This document shows positions 1 through 10,579 of a DNA stretch of 64,000 nt, piece after piece (the stretch's first letter is position 1; each line of letters begins with the position of its first letter). A model generated the notes under the pieces. It was not told where the DNA came from. It worked only from the letters and a program-made list of their open reading frames with translations, and ran no database searches. The DNA lies in the NCBI GenBank assembly GCA_932521025.1, contig OW051471.1, positions 4,650,001 to 4,714,000 of the forward strand. Reading direction: 5' to 3'. The stretch is from Oscheius onirici. Taxonomy: Eukaryota > Nematoda > Chromadorea > Rhabditida > Rhabditidae. A program made the position numbers and the translations under genes.

Positions 1-677
1 GATGGTCAAATAGATATTGTAAACTTTCCACCAATCTGCTTCCGCGTAAACTGGGCGACACTGAGTTCAAAATATTTGAGATGGAAGAAGTGTAACCTGA
101 GCGATGGTGGTATTGTCACTGGGATCCGTCAGAATGTAGACGTCGTGAAAGAGACCGTGAGGCAGCGAGATCACTGCTGCAACTGACCAGATGGAAATGA
201 CGAGGCATCTGAACAGTTTGTTGCCTACAAAGGTGGAAAAAATCAAACTGAGCATTTCTGGTCGACATTCGACTCAATGTCTTTCTTGGAAGGAACGTGG
301 TTCGAAACTCGTGAATCGCGGAAGCTGTCAAGGTAAAAACAGAGACGGAAAGAGAGACAGTCTCGGTAAAGGGAACTATCTGGCAGAGAGAACGAGGCAG
401 GAACCATTCCTACAAAAGGAGACATCAAATTATCCTAAGAGCTACCTGGAAGAGAGCCGCTTGAAACTTGAAAGGAATGGCAAAGATTCCCGTCAGAAGA
501 TCAGCCAAAGCCAAGTTGATTATGAAGTATGTTGTGATAGCTCGAGTTCTGAGAAAAGGTCTGTAGTTTCAACTTCCGAATGAAGAACCTTAGCCTTCTG
601 AGAGTGACGTATATGACGAGAGAATTGCCGAAAACTGCCAAAATGGCGATGGCGGCGTAGAGAAAACACCAGATTAC
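1..677 (-). CDS. Neuropeptide-type class A GPCR, partial (runs off left edge)
   Basis: Plasma-membrane receptor, probably for a neuropeptide. Minus-strand exons joined by roughly 36-45 nt introns give TM1 with the GN motif (FGNSLVIYV), TM2 with NLALADLL, a TM3 region with the conserved Cys (SLCQIVPF), TM4 (CLVISIWSVAAVISLPHG) and an extracellular loop 2 Cys followed by DWWKVYNIYLTI entering TM5 at the window edge. This order and spacing match the NPY/tachykinin-like nematode NPR receptors. The DRY position reads HEF, so the usual arginine is missing. TM5-TM7 lie outside the window. The first coding exon upstream of 677 was not resolved, because a simple Met exon near 715 does not join in phase. 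Confidence 0.75.
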
Positions 678-2002
678 CTGAACATATCAAAGTTGTACAT
701 TTCACTCAAAGTATCCATGACGAATGGCAAACAGAGTCTGCCTTTCTCCTAGCTCCAATCTCGTCTCTGACTCCCGGGAGAGTTAAAACTCGTTTAGAGC
801 CGAAACAATTTACAAAAACTATTTGGTCAGAGACAAACTCTATTTGGCCAGACTCAATGTCCCATTACGCAAGAAAAAGACCCCCTTGAATACAAGGCAA
901 AAGAAACGTACGAGTTCCTGCCAGCTGAGTTCGTAGAGTAACACTTCGTCTTCGTAGTCGACCGAGAGTCGCCCCTCGTCTTCCATGTCAACTGCAGAGA
1001 AAAAGGCTTTAATTGAAACTGATCGGAAGAGAGATGCACAACATTATTCTCAACCAATGGACTCTCGTTTCAAAAAGGAAAGAACATTCCATTCCGAAAT
1101 GGAATGTGACTTTGTGAGGAAGGGCAGTCGATCACCGTCATCGATACGGGATTAGAAACGAGCTTCAGAAGCCCTGATGAATTATAGGGCAGAGAGAAGG
1201 ACTTGGGAAGTGAGAGGAAAATCGTAAATTAAAGGTTAGGCGGCAGAAGGCGAAAGAAAGTGCGAAGGCAAAGAAGCGGAAAAAGAAGGTTATTAGCAAG
1301 TCGTCGGAAACATGTTCGAAAACAATTGGAAGAGGATTGAATAGGGGCGGGTCAGCTCCGAATTCATGCATTCGTCGTGACGAATAAAAGAACGAGCTAT
1401 CAGGTTTCCGGGTTATTGAGAGCTCTCGTCTCATATGCAGGTAAAAAGTGGCAGTCGATTAAAGGTAGCGTCTCTAATGAGCACTATCATTTTCCCCAGA
1501 ATCGTGATGAAAGTGAGGCAAGAAGTGTGGATGAGAATGTCGACTGAAAAAGGAGGAACTTTGTTCATAGTTTACACGTCAGAAGTATAAACGATATGGA
1601 ACAAAGCCAGTTTTAAACAGAGGTTCTGTGGTGTCAAGTGCGATTTTATTGCGTGATCAGATCAATGAAAAACACTGGTCATTATTACAACTGTTTTTGG
1701 AGGAAGGCTTGCGCTGAAATTCGTCAGAAGAAACTGTGAATTATGCAAAAGAACTCTGCTGGTAAGTAACTCATTAGGAGGATTGAGGCTGAAAAGTGAC
1801 ACTGGGAAGGATGCGTTCTCAGCAGTTCAACTAGCCGCAGGACCCTTTTCCGATGATGGAAGGCTTGGGTAAAGGCGAATTTTGAAAAACTTGACAAAGA
1901 ACACATCTAATTGCTCTTGTTTTGTTCGAAAACTTTTAGAAACTTTTGTAAAAGCAGAACAAATTAAAGTCACTTGCTAGCTGACAGCCAGATCTACTCG
2001 TC
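678..2002. other. No confident gene; possible 5' exon of the left-edge GPCR
   Basis: Only short unremarkable reading frames are seen. The receptor to the left must start somewhere here, since its TM1 exon begins just after an acceptor at about 678. The last 100 bases before the PH-domain gene are the likely promoter and 5' leader of that gene. Confidence 0.4.
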
Positions 2003-2884
2003 ATGTCCGCCAGCTGCTACCAGAGGAAGGACTTCCAGAAGAAGATGGCTCTACCGACCGTGACCTCCTTCCTGCCGTCCGATCTCCTGCTCTCGGCCAA
2101 AGCCCTGTCTCTGATCAAACACAAGGGACTCTTCTTCAACCGCTTCAGTCGTGTCGCCTTCCGTCGTGTGGCCATTCTCTGCAACGGAACGATGCTCATC
2201 TACGAGAACGAGACCAAGGGATGGACCATCGATCTGCATCAGATCAAGACGATGAAGACGAAGATGACTCGCAAGATGTCTGACCATATGCGTGTTCAGA
2301 TCGATCTGAAGACCCACAGTGGCTCGGTCATTCTGGTAGTCGACGGAACTCAGATGAAGCAGTGGATGAATGTCTTCTCGCATGGACTTGAGGAAGAGAT
2401 GGTGGAAAGACCAGACAGTCTGGTATCTCTGTTCGACGAAGAAGGAGTCCTGTCTGTCGAAGTGGCTGAAGATCTGAAGGGTCGTTTCGGCGAAGAAGAG
2501 AAGAGTCTCACCACTGGATCTGATCCTTCGTCCATCTTCGAACCGGAGAGCATCGTCGAGACTCCCATCCTCGTCCCGAAGAAGATCTCTACCACTTCGG
2601 AAGCGCTCGACACGGAGTCTTTTAGTCACGGACCTCAGTCGGTGGCCACTCTCCGCAGCATCATCGAAGCCAAGGCTCGCGTGTCTGTCCGCAAGATGAG
2701 AAGGGAGAGCAAGAGCATCTCGGCTGTTCCTACTGTCCTCGTGATGGCCGAAGAGAAGGAGAAGAAGAGTCGTCTGCCTCATCTGGGCAAGTCCCGCTCT
2801 GCTCCGGCTGTGCTCAACGCCACCAAGATGAAGAAACTCGTCCAGGGCATGTACGACAGCTGCTTCGACTCGGTCCGTGCCTAG
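2003..2884 (+). CDS. Intronless PH-like domain protein
   Basis: A single 293-residue open frame with no introns. Residues about 35-130 look like a pleckstrin-homology domain: a run of beta-type segments (RVAILCNGTMLIYE, GWTIDLHQIKTM, RVQIDLKTHSGSVILVV) closed by a helix with the diagnostic tryptophan (QMKQWMNVF). The rest is acidic and serine-rich, then basic (KARVSVRKMRRE), and looks disordered. A second Met 14 codons in, followed by ALPTVTSF, is an alternative start. AATAAA follows the stop by about a dozen bases. The long antisense frame over this gene is a by-product of its GC-rich third positions, which it shares with the kinase pair at 25,300-28,100. Its lipid or protein partner is unknown. 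Confidence 0.75.
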   Translation: MSASCYQRKDFQKKMALPTVTSFLPSDLLLSAKALSLIKHKGLFFNRFSRVAFRRVAILCNGTMLIYENETKGWTIDLHQIKTMKTKMTRKMSDHMRVQIDLKTHSGSVILVVDGTQMKQWMNVFSHGLEEEMVERPDSLVSLFDEEGVLSVEVAEDLKGRFGEEEKSLTTGSDPSSIFEPESIVETPILVPKKISTTSEALDTESFSHGPQSVATLRSIIEAKARVSVRKMRRESKSISAVPTVLVMAEEKEKKSRLPHLGKSRSAPAVLNATKMKKLVQGMYDSCFDSVRA

Positions 2885-2940
2885 AAACACGACAATAAAA
2901 CAATGACTACATCTTTCTTTATTACATGTACCCATTGTGA

Positions 2941-4573
2941 TTATACCCATTTGCCAGAAGGTGATTTTGGAGAAGGGGGAACAGATTCCAATCCAATACA
3001 GGACGAGTTTCTGGTCAGAATAGAATGGGGTTGGGGAGAGGGAGATCGGAATGAGACAGTCTGTGAACGACCTCTTGGAATGATGGATGGCTGGTCTTCT
3101 AGTCGACGGATACTGATAGATAAGGCTCGAGAACTACTCTGCTTTGATGCCACGTTTCTGTCGAATACTACACTGCATAAGTACAAGGCACAAATAGAAT
3201 ACTAGAACAAAATTCTTGAGAGCCAGTACATCTGTCAAACCTTTAGGAAGCAGATGGATCTGGAGAGATGAATGACCACTGGCTGGATGTCAAAGTAGAA
3301 CATTCTCAATGCTCTGACCACATTCTCCGGACAGCAAAGAGCCAAATGAACCAGAGTGATGATCATGAATCGTCGCATCGTGTTCGTTCTTTTCTGAAAC
3401 TGTATATATTAGTCTTTCTGCAAATCTTTTCTGCAAAAGGGCAATCATCTTTACCCTCAAAATGCCACTGACGCACGTGGGGGATCGTTGTGAGGTTTCT
3501 CTTTATAAGAACAAACAATTCTTTGGTTTTCTCTATTCTTTGGCTTCTCACAGATCAAGGTGTTTGAAATTCTCCCATTCGTTCAAATGGAAAGTTCTAT
3601 TGAAAGCCGAACCACTCAGTCGACTGCCCTTCTCTTTGTTCATTATGTTCTAATCCTATTCGCCTGAAGATCCATTTCGTCCGCTAATCAGAGAGTTATC
3701 GTGAGGCTTCTAGAAGCCAGCCTAATAAATGCTCCGAATGTTTTTTTGCCGTCGTCGCTTAAGACCCATCGTTTATACCTTTTCGACGTCATCGTCGGCT
3801 TTGGGAAAGACGAGCAGCGGAGCGGTTCGATGCGGATCGGTCCGGCAGAGCAGAACACGAATGTCGAGGATGAAGATGACGGTAAAGGGCACAACAAAAG
3901 TCAGAATGACATCGAAGAATCCGTAGATTGAGGTAGTAGACTGAACTTTGAGAAATACATCATGATGGTAGAGAGCATAATTGCTTCCTATTCGCATTAT
4001 CCCTTGAAATGTAAAAACTCACATTCAGCTGAATGACACAGACGTCCTCTTGAGCAGTTGTAGAGATAAAAAGGTGCAGATTGAGAATAAAGGCTAGTAG
4101 AGCTACGGAGCACAGTCCGAGTAGAGGACTTCTACCAATGGTCGAGTATTCGAGAGGACGTAGTGCTGCGATAAATCGGAGAGAAGACATACACAGCCAG
4201 GAGAACATGGAGAGACCAAAAGAGACTCTCCATGTCCATTCTGTTAGAGCGCAGAGAATACTATGGAATGGAGGAGAAATAGGGACGAGACCAGCCAACA
4301 GCTGGGAGAAACCACTCAACATGGCCAGACTGTCTGAAGCGGCCATGACACTGAGAAAGATACCAGTTCCGGAGAGGAACTTAAAGAATATGTTATGTAA
4401 AACCAGAAAAGCGTTACCTGATGTCTGTCAGTTCGAAAGAGTCGAATCATACGGTAGATGACGAGACTGTTGAGTAGTAATCCAATAGTGATAATGGAAG
4501 AGAACAGAAAGAAAAGAGAGAATCGAGGAAGAGGTTCGGAGGTACGGGGCATTGGCCAAGTTTCGAGGAGCAT
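2941..4573 (-). CDS. Rhodopsin-type GPCR, peptide-receptor-like (FMRFamide-receptor-like)
   Basis: Seven-TM receptor spread over several exons. Visible are TM1 (IITIGLLLNSLVIYRMIRLF), TM3 ending in SSLRFIAALRPLEYS (a DRY-region equivalent), TM5 (VILTFVVPFTVIFILDIRVL), TM6 starting KRTNTMRRFMIITLVHLALC at about 3395, and TM7 running into LYLCSVVFDRN. The join between SICFLK and YSICALYL removes a 39-nt intron (3240-3202). A long Ser/Pro/Arg-rich cytoplasmic tail ends at 2941. The exon coding intracellular loop 3 (about 3450-3780) is less certain. It converges on the PH-domain gene with only 56 bp between stops, so the 3' UTRs must nearly touch. Receptor class is well supported; ligand is unknown. 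Confidence 0.75.
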
Positions 4574-4716
4574 TCTTTCTGTGTTCGGGAGGAGATGAAG
4601 CAGTCTGGTGATTTGGGATTAGACGAGAGAGGAGGGAACGAGGGGCTCGTGACTCGGTCAGATCAGAGCACTGGCCTGATTATGGAGAGACACAGACGGA
4701 AACTTCCTGCGGATAA

Positions 4717-5923
4717 TTAGACGGGTGGGGAAAGACAGACAAAAGACTCGTTCATGCCACAGATTTCATTGATTACCACAGGTTCGATTTTCAGACGAAA
4801 TGTATCAATTGTATTGCCCAAAGACTTGCATACGAGAAGGTTCATCTTTCCAGTGTCGGTTATCTCCTGCCATTTCATTCCTGGATGAAGAACCATCGCC
4901 TTTTTTGTGGAAAGATTGAGAGATCCGAAGAGAGTACGGTCACACGACTCGACCAGCACAGGAACCGGGACAGAACATTTCGCTGGACCGTTATAGTCGA
5001 AAGTCGATGGGAACCATTGGTTACCTTTGCTGGTCGCCTGAAAAGAAATGTTTTTAGACTTGGAAAACTGACCAAATTGTAGGGCTGAAGGTTGTACTCT
5101 ATTCCGTTGTGGAAGTAGTCTCGATGAGCCAAAGCGTAGAAAGTTTTCGGTGCAACTCTAGGAAAGTTGAACTTGGCCATTCCCTTATTGTTCCAGACGA
5201 GACCATAGACTGGTTCCCCGTTCACAACACACATCCCAAAAAAAAACATTGGGACCAATAGTTGTTCCGTAAATGGTGTTGGAACCCTTCTGAGCCAGTA
5301 GAAGCCAATCTTCTGGCCATTCTGCCCCTTCCTTGACCAAAATCCACTTACTTTGAGCATACTTTTATGTCCGACTCTTTTTTGAACGAATGAATACACT
5401 CCTGGCAACTACATTCATTGTCGGCTCCGTTGTGTTTTGCCAACAGACGACAATCCGAGAGAGCATTTGCCGGCTGGATTCCCTTCTCATACTCATAGAT
5501 TTCATTCTTAGTGACGTTGTACGATCCAATTGTAGTCTTTCCAGCTGATGTTTTTAGAAAAACAGGAGCATGTCCACCTCTTTGAATCAAAAAAGGCAGC
5601 TTATCCTGTTTGTCCTTCAGCCATTCGGCCATTGACATCCAGTAGTAGTTACCATTTTCGGAAAGGTGGTTTCAGCTGTCAGTCAACAGACTCAAGATCA
5701 CTTTCGGTGTCTTCCCGTCAATTCTATTCGTGCCGGTGTGTCCACGAATGAGTTCAATCTCTCCTTTGTTAGCAGTCGAATATCCAAAGTAAACTTTTTC
5801 AGAGAATTCTGTCTCGGTCACATACATGTTCAGGCATTCCGGAGCCCGGATCGCATCAATATGAACGGGGTCTCGTAGATTCACCCTTGCCTTGAAGTAC
5901 GAGGGACCTACTGGAGAAGTCAT
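4717..5923 (-). CDS. DM9/DUF3421-like protein with farnesoic-acid-methyltransferase-like N-terminus
   Basis: Starts MTSPVGPSYFKARVNL. The N-terminal part (VHIDAIRAPECLNMYV, VYFGYSTANKGEIELI) resembles the lectin-like domain called farnesoic acid O-methyltransferase in invertebrate proteins. The middle contains NGEPVYGLVWNNKGMAKFNF, which fits the DM9/DUF3421 repeat pattern in which a GxPVYGRVWN element is followed by a small beta unit. An intron near 5045-5075 shifts the frame to the C-terminal stretch ending CGMNESFVCLSPPV. No signal peptide is obvious. Several of these proteins in invertebrates bind sugars, so a cytosolic lectin-like role is an inference. Despite the historical name, no methyltransferase motif is visible. 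Family assignment is by motif memory and moderate. Confidence 0.5.
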
Positions 5924-6360
5924 TGAGGTTCTTTCTCCAAATAAAACTTTTCTAATAACTTTTCTTTATACATATATTTTTGAAAAGAAACTAAAACAAA
6001 TGAAAACAAGATAATTGCCTTGCGGATAAGAATCTTCGCCCTAATGGTCGAGATCATCCGATCGAGAAGTTGTCTACGTCAGCGCGAAAAAAAGAGATGT
6101 TTCTTGTCCGGGCAACATTTCGGTCAGTTCTCTACTCAGTCGAGAGAATGGGACGTCCCAAAAACAGTTCGATCGAATTATCGGAGACATTACTGGAGGC
6201 TAAAAGCCGAAGTGTGTTCTGGCCTGACCCCTATACAAGTCTCGTTTTTTATCTGATCTCTATATCCGTTATTTTCATCTAGAAAGCCAGATCTGCCCGG
6301 GGTCGTTCCGTCCCTTTTTCGATCCGATTCGACTCAAAAGTTCACGCTCTCGTCAATCCG

Positions 6361-7587
6361 ATGCGTCTGTTCTTTGTTTCGCTCTTCGTTCTGACTTCCG
6401 CTCTTGAAGAGTACTCGTATCTCGGGTCTTGTAATGACAACAGTATTCCGTTCAAACTGGAAGTCAACAGTAAGGGACGACCAGGTATTTCAATTGTTTT
6501 TCCTTTGGAAGTTATAGTTCAGAACTCTTTTGTACTCGTCCGATATGTTTTGGAGAGCAAGAAAAGACTCGATCGACCATTTCCTGTAGCCGAGTTTTCC
6601 AAAAAGATATTTGTAGTGAGCCGTCCGAATGGATTGGTGGTCTGATGGAAGTAACCAATGGAACGGAAGTCTCGTAAGAAACCCATGTTTTCAATCAGAA
6701 GAAAGTTAAGACTCAAGTCGAAATGTTGTTCTTTCAATTCGGAATTGGAGCGAATTCAAGTCGTAAAGACGGTCACTCTCAGTTTGGACGAAAAGTCGGT
6801 TAACCTTTTTGTAGTGAACAAATTTCTCTTTTGGGTTTTCTGGAGGATTATTCATCAGTCGGAAAGGAATCGAAGGGTTCGATATGATCAAGGAGGTCAA
6901 AAGAAGTGTCAAGAATGACAGGTGAGTGTTCTTACGATTGTTAGTACTATAAATGTTGGTTTAGAGTAGAGTACGAGTTACTGGTCATTAGAATGCCTTG
7001 TAAAGTGGACGTCTCTGAAGAATACGATCTGTTGAAGAAGCTTGGATATTTGGAAGACAAGGTGGAGAGAAGAGAGAACCTCGTTTCCGACTACTACAAC
7101 GACTATTATGAGTCCGAAAACTACCAGCAAGTAGTAAATCAACCCGCGATGTATGTTGGATCGAAGAAGAAAAATAGTGTTTAAGTTTCAGACAAAATCA
7201 GATGAATTTCGTACAACAAGCACAGTCAGCGCCACAGCAACCTGTGAATCAGCCCGCATTGTACTTATTTTCATTTTTTTTTGTTTCGAAGAAAAATAGC
7301 AAACTTGATGTTTCAGGCAAAACGAGATGAGCTACTTACAACCAGCACAGACAGAGGTTCACCAAGCACCAGTTACAGTTCCGACCGTTTTCACGACTCT
7401 CGTTCCGGTCAAAATAGTTCCCAGAACGATTGTCGATGCCACAGCTTCCACAGCTACAAAAAGGAGTAGCACAGAAACGACAGATCGGACAACAAAAGAA
7501 GTTTCGACCACTTCTTCTGAATCAACAACCATCAAATACTTGGTACCGAAGCTACCTTCTTTCAGTAGCAAGTGTTCAGAGACCTAA
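6361..7587 (+). CDS. Hedgehog-related Wart-domain (warthog-type) secreted protein
   Basis: Begins with a signal peptide (MRLFFVSLFVLTSALEE). Then come the hallmarks of the nematode Wart domain: NSIPFKLEV, CTRPICFG, a Cys-rich stretch, the CCSF pair, FISRKGIEGFDMIKEVKRS, and the closing RVEYELLVIRMPC. After the domain lies a Gln/Tyr-rich linker built from small exons ending in NQPA, and then a Thr/Ser-rich tail. Nematode hedgehog relatives are cuticle and epithelial secreted factors; that role here is an inference. There is no Hint/Hog autoprocessing domain before the next gene, so this appears to be a Wart-only protein. The exon joint between the CCSF and FISRKG segments (about 6780-6855) does not resolve cleanly in phase, and the 3' end could extend to about 7650. 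Confidence 0.75.
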
Positions 7588-7831
7588 ACGCCTCCAGTTT
7601 AATCAGCAGAGAAAGAAAGATTCGAAGAAGTTCAGAAATCTGAACAACGGTTAGTTTCTTAATCGCATTTTTCATAGTTCAATTATCCAGATTCAAAGCA
7701 ATCGAAAGAAAGAGTCGAAGAACTACGAGTTTGAATAATAATAAATATTTACTAAGAACTCCAGAGATCTTTGAATGCTGTTTTCTAGTCAGTTCTGAAC
7801 TTGCTAAAGATCAAAGAAAGGACAGTCTGAC

Positions 7832-8824
7832 TCACGTGAATCTTCGATATACAAAATAATTGGCTGCGATAGACGCGTTTAAACTCAATCCAGCGTAGGA
7901 AATCAGTCCGATTCTGGTGTTATCTGAAGAGATATGTCAGTTGGGATAAAAAACTTACGACTGAGGTTTGTTCTGCTTTCAAAGTAAAAAACAACGCCCA
8001 TGCCGACGAGCCAGCCGCAAAAGGTCAAAGCTAACACTATTGTCAATGGCTTGAAGGTGTTTCTGACACAAAACGATACATCTAAAACTACTTTCGATAT
8101 TTCTAGATAAAATTCACGAGTTTGTCTTTTCAAAACAATCCAGATCACGATGTAGACTATGACGGAAAAGATTGTGACGACGGCGTTTGAAATGGCCCAG
8201 ACATTTGTCGAGTTTCCAGTGAAAAAAGCAGAAATCAAGCACATTGTCTGTCTACAATCTATTGTTTTTAAGAAAAGACAAAAGTTACGCCTTTGAGGAT
8301 GCTTTTCTGTCTCGAGATAGGCGTAGACTGCCAGTGAGACTGAATAAACTACTGGTAAAACATTGACTGTTACGAGGTAGAAAACCTTCAAACGAGGTGA
8401 GATTCCAATGGATCGATAGCTGAAAGATGTTCTAGAAGAAGGTAAAACCCTACAGAATGGGTGACACAGATGAATCGGTCGACTCCGAGGCTGGCAATGG
8501 TCACAATCGCATGTTGCATACAAAGAGCCGGGACGAGTTGTATCCAAAAACAGCTTCTTTGGGAGATAGTCAACTGTCCGCTGAATATCATAAATGCGTA
8601 GGGAAAATGAGCCATTTGATGACCAATGTCGCCTAGAGCCAGAAGAGCTATTAGGATTCCACAGGGGTACTGTAACTCTCTGAATTCGAAAATTCTTTCT
8701 GAATGAGAATATTCTACTTGAATTTGATGGATACTATGGACGTGTTTCCGTAGAATCCAATACTCGTCAAGATGAAAAGAAAAGCGGCGGGAGGATAGAA
8801 GACTTTCTTGTCGACTTCCATCAT
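7832..8824 (-). CDS. Serpentine receptor, SRSX-like 7TM GPCR
   Basis: Exon 1 (from 8824) codes TM1: MMEVDKKVFYPPAAFLFIL followed by GFYGN. Exon 2 codes TM2-TM3 (CGILIALLALGDIGH, then IASLGVDRFICVTHS, where DRF replaces DRY). Later exons code TM4 (YLVTVNVLPVVYSVSLAVYA), TM5 (AISNAVVTIFSVIVYIVIWI), TM6 (PLTIVLALTFCGWLVGM) and TM7 (GLISYAGLSLNASIAANYFV). The last exon ends VYRRFT at 7832 with almost no tail. The short loops, the DRF motif and the NYF(V)Y end match the nematode SRSX chemoreceptor family. The Wart gene ends a few hundred bases to the left in convergent orientation. Confidence 0.75.
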
Positions 8825-10579
8825 TGGTATGTGTCAGAGCACGTATCCTTATATCCTAATTAGACGAGGTTCTCTGAATCAGTTCTTGTTAGAATCAGTT
8901 CATAAACACTGCTTTTTCCGTCTGTCTCGTTCACGAACAAAAAAGGATGAGTGATTAGAACTGGGGACTAACAACATCCCTCAGTCGGTCTTTTCAAGAA
9001 AGGTCCTGAAAAATAATTCTCTTTTATTGTTTAGAAACTCAAAAGGGCACTTTTCAATGCTTTCGAGTTTTCAAAAGCTGACGCTGCCGACTTTTCAAGA
9101 GTTAACTCTAAAATTCATTCTTGACTTGTCATAACGAGTCGAAGCTATAAAACGACTTTCTTTCAGAGTCAGTTCCGTCTTTACGAAACCAAGCGCACTG
9201 CGATGACAACCTTTGCGGACTAAGAGCGGAAACATTTTACGAGGCTAGACTCACTCATTTCTTTGTTGTACATTCCCAGTTTCCATAAACTGTCGATTAT
9301 TTTATTAAATTTCCAGAATTAATGGAAATCGTCTAGAATTGGCGGAATCGCCCTCCAAGGTCTTTCTCTTTAGTGATCATACCCGATATTTTTCAGAACA
9401 GTTGTATCGTTATCAAAAAAGCTTATGAGAAGACAACACCGGAGAACCTTGATTCTGAACTGAACAGCATCCTGCATCGTGAAGTTTCGATTGCCTGTAA
9501 GACGTGAGTGTCTGCAACAACTTAAGCTCTACAATGAGCTTGATGAAATCGGGAAATCTGGTCAAACTAGGAGATGCCGCCGTTTGATGCGTGACCGGAA
9601 TGGCAATGATTTCAAGAAGTAACTGGCCCATTGAAGAATCAGAACGTGACCGTGGACAGTTTGTCATGGAAGAAAGTCATCGATACGGTACGTTTCCGTG
9701 GCTATAGGCGTAAAAGATCTGTAGGCTGATTTTCTCGTGCTGATATTATTCGGGGCTGATTGCTTCCGTATTGTTCTCTGAAATGGTGTTCAAAATTTCT
9801 AGAAAAAACGGCTAATATCGACGAATTCCATCTCGTCTTGTTCGGCTTGCAGGTCTCTGCCTCACCAAAGACCAAAGTCGTTATAAGCTCTTCCACAGTC
9901 GTGTTATTTCTCAGACTTCGCATTCTTACAAAAATATTATATATTGCCGGGCAGATGTTCTGAAAACTGGGCATCAAAACAAGAGCAAAAAACAAGTCTA
10001 ACCTTGTATGATGATGGCCCAGAAGCATCTTTTCGGCGGTACACTTGTTCTTGTGGAGAGATGATTGTTGATTCCTATGCCATGCTTCAAAGCAGATTTC
10101 CGAAACCGAAAAAAGGACAAAATAACGAAGAAAAAGAGTTCTGTCGGATGCCTGTAAGTGACAATCGGTTTGCGGAAAGTTGAGAGGCTAATGATCCCTC
10201 GGGTCTCCAAGAACTATACCAAACACCGCTGTGGATTCAAGGAGGTGCCCAAGGGACCGGGTCACACAACTGTCAGAATAGGAAAAGTAGAAACACCTGA
10301 TCTAGTGGAGGGAAGAAGCAGCCATCAGCACAGCAGAACATTTCGAGTTAGAATACTTCAGAAGAATTGTGCTTTTTAGAGATTAGTTTTGACAATTTTC
10401 TACAAGTTGGCTCCGTGGGCTTTTGAAAGTTCAAAAACTTGTACAAAAAAAACAAAAACAAAAAAAAAAGTGTTTTGCTGTTACTTTCTTGTCTAGTCGA
10501 CGCATAGCTTTTCTAGCCGGTCCTATCCAAAGATTTAAATCAAAAATCTTTTATCACGTCATTCTTTCCCAATGTATCA
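8825..10579. other. No assigned gene; exon-like plus-strand segments
   Basis: Splice-like signals and short frames on the plus strand (for example 9396-9507 and 9944-10183, the latter containing RRYTCSCGEMIVDSYAML) hint at a small gene, but I could not join them into a continuous product or recognise a family. The first 500 bases are the upstream region of the SRSX-like gene. AT-rich homopolymer runs occur at 10,440-10,470. Confidence 0.3.

Noticed and set aside
2051-2950. A 299-codon antisense frame over the PH-domain gene
   Set aside because: It is the mirror of a GC3-rich gene, has no domain, and overlaps the receptor tail and the poly-A region.
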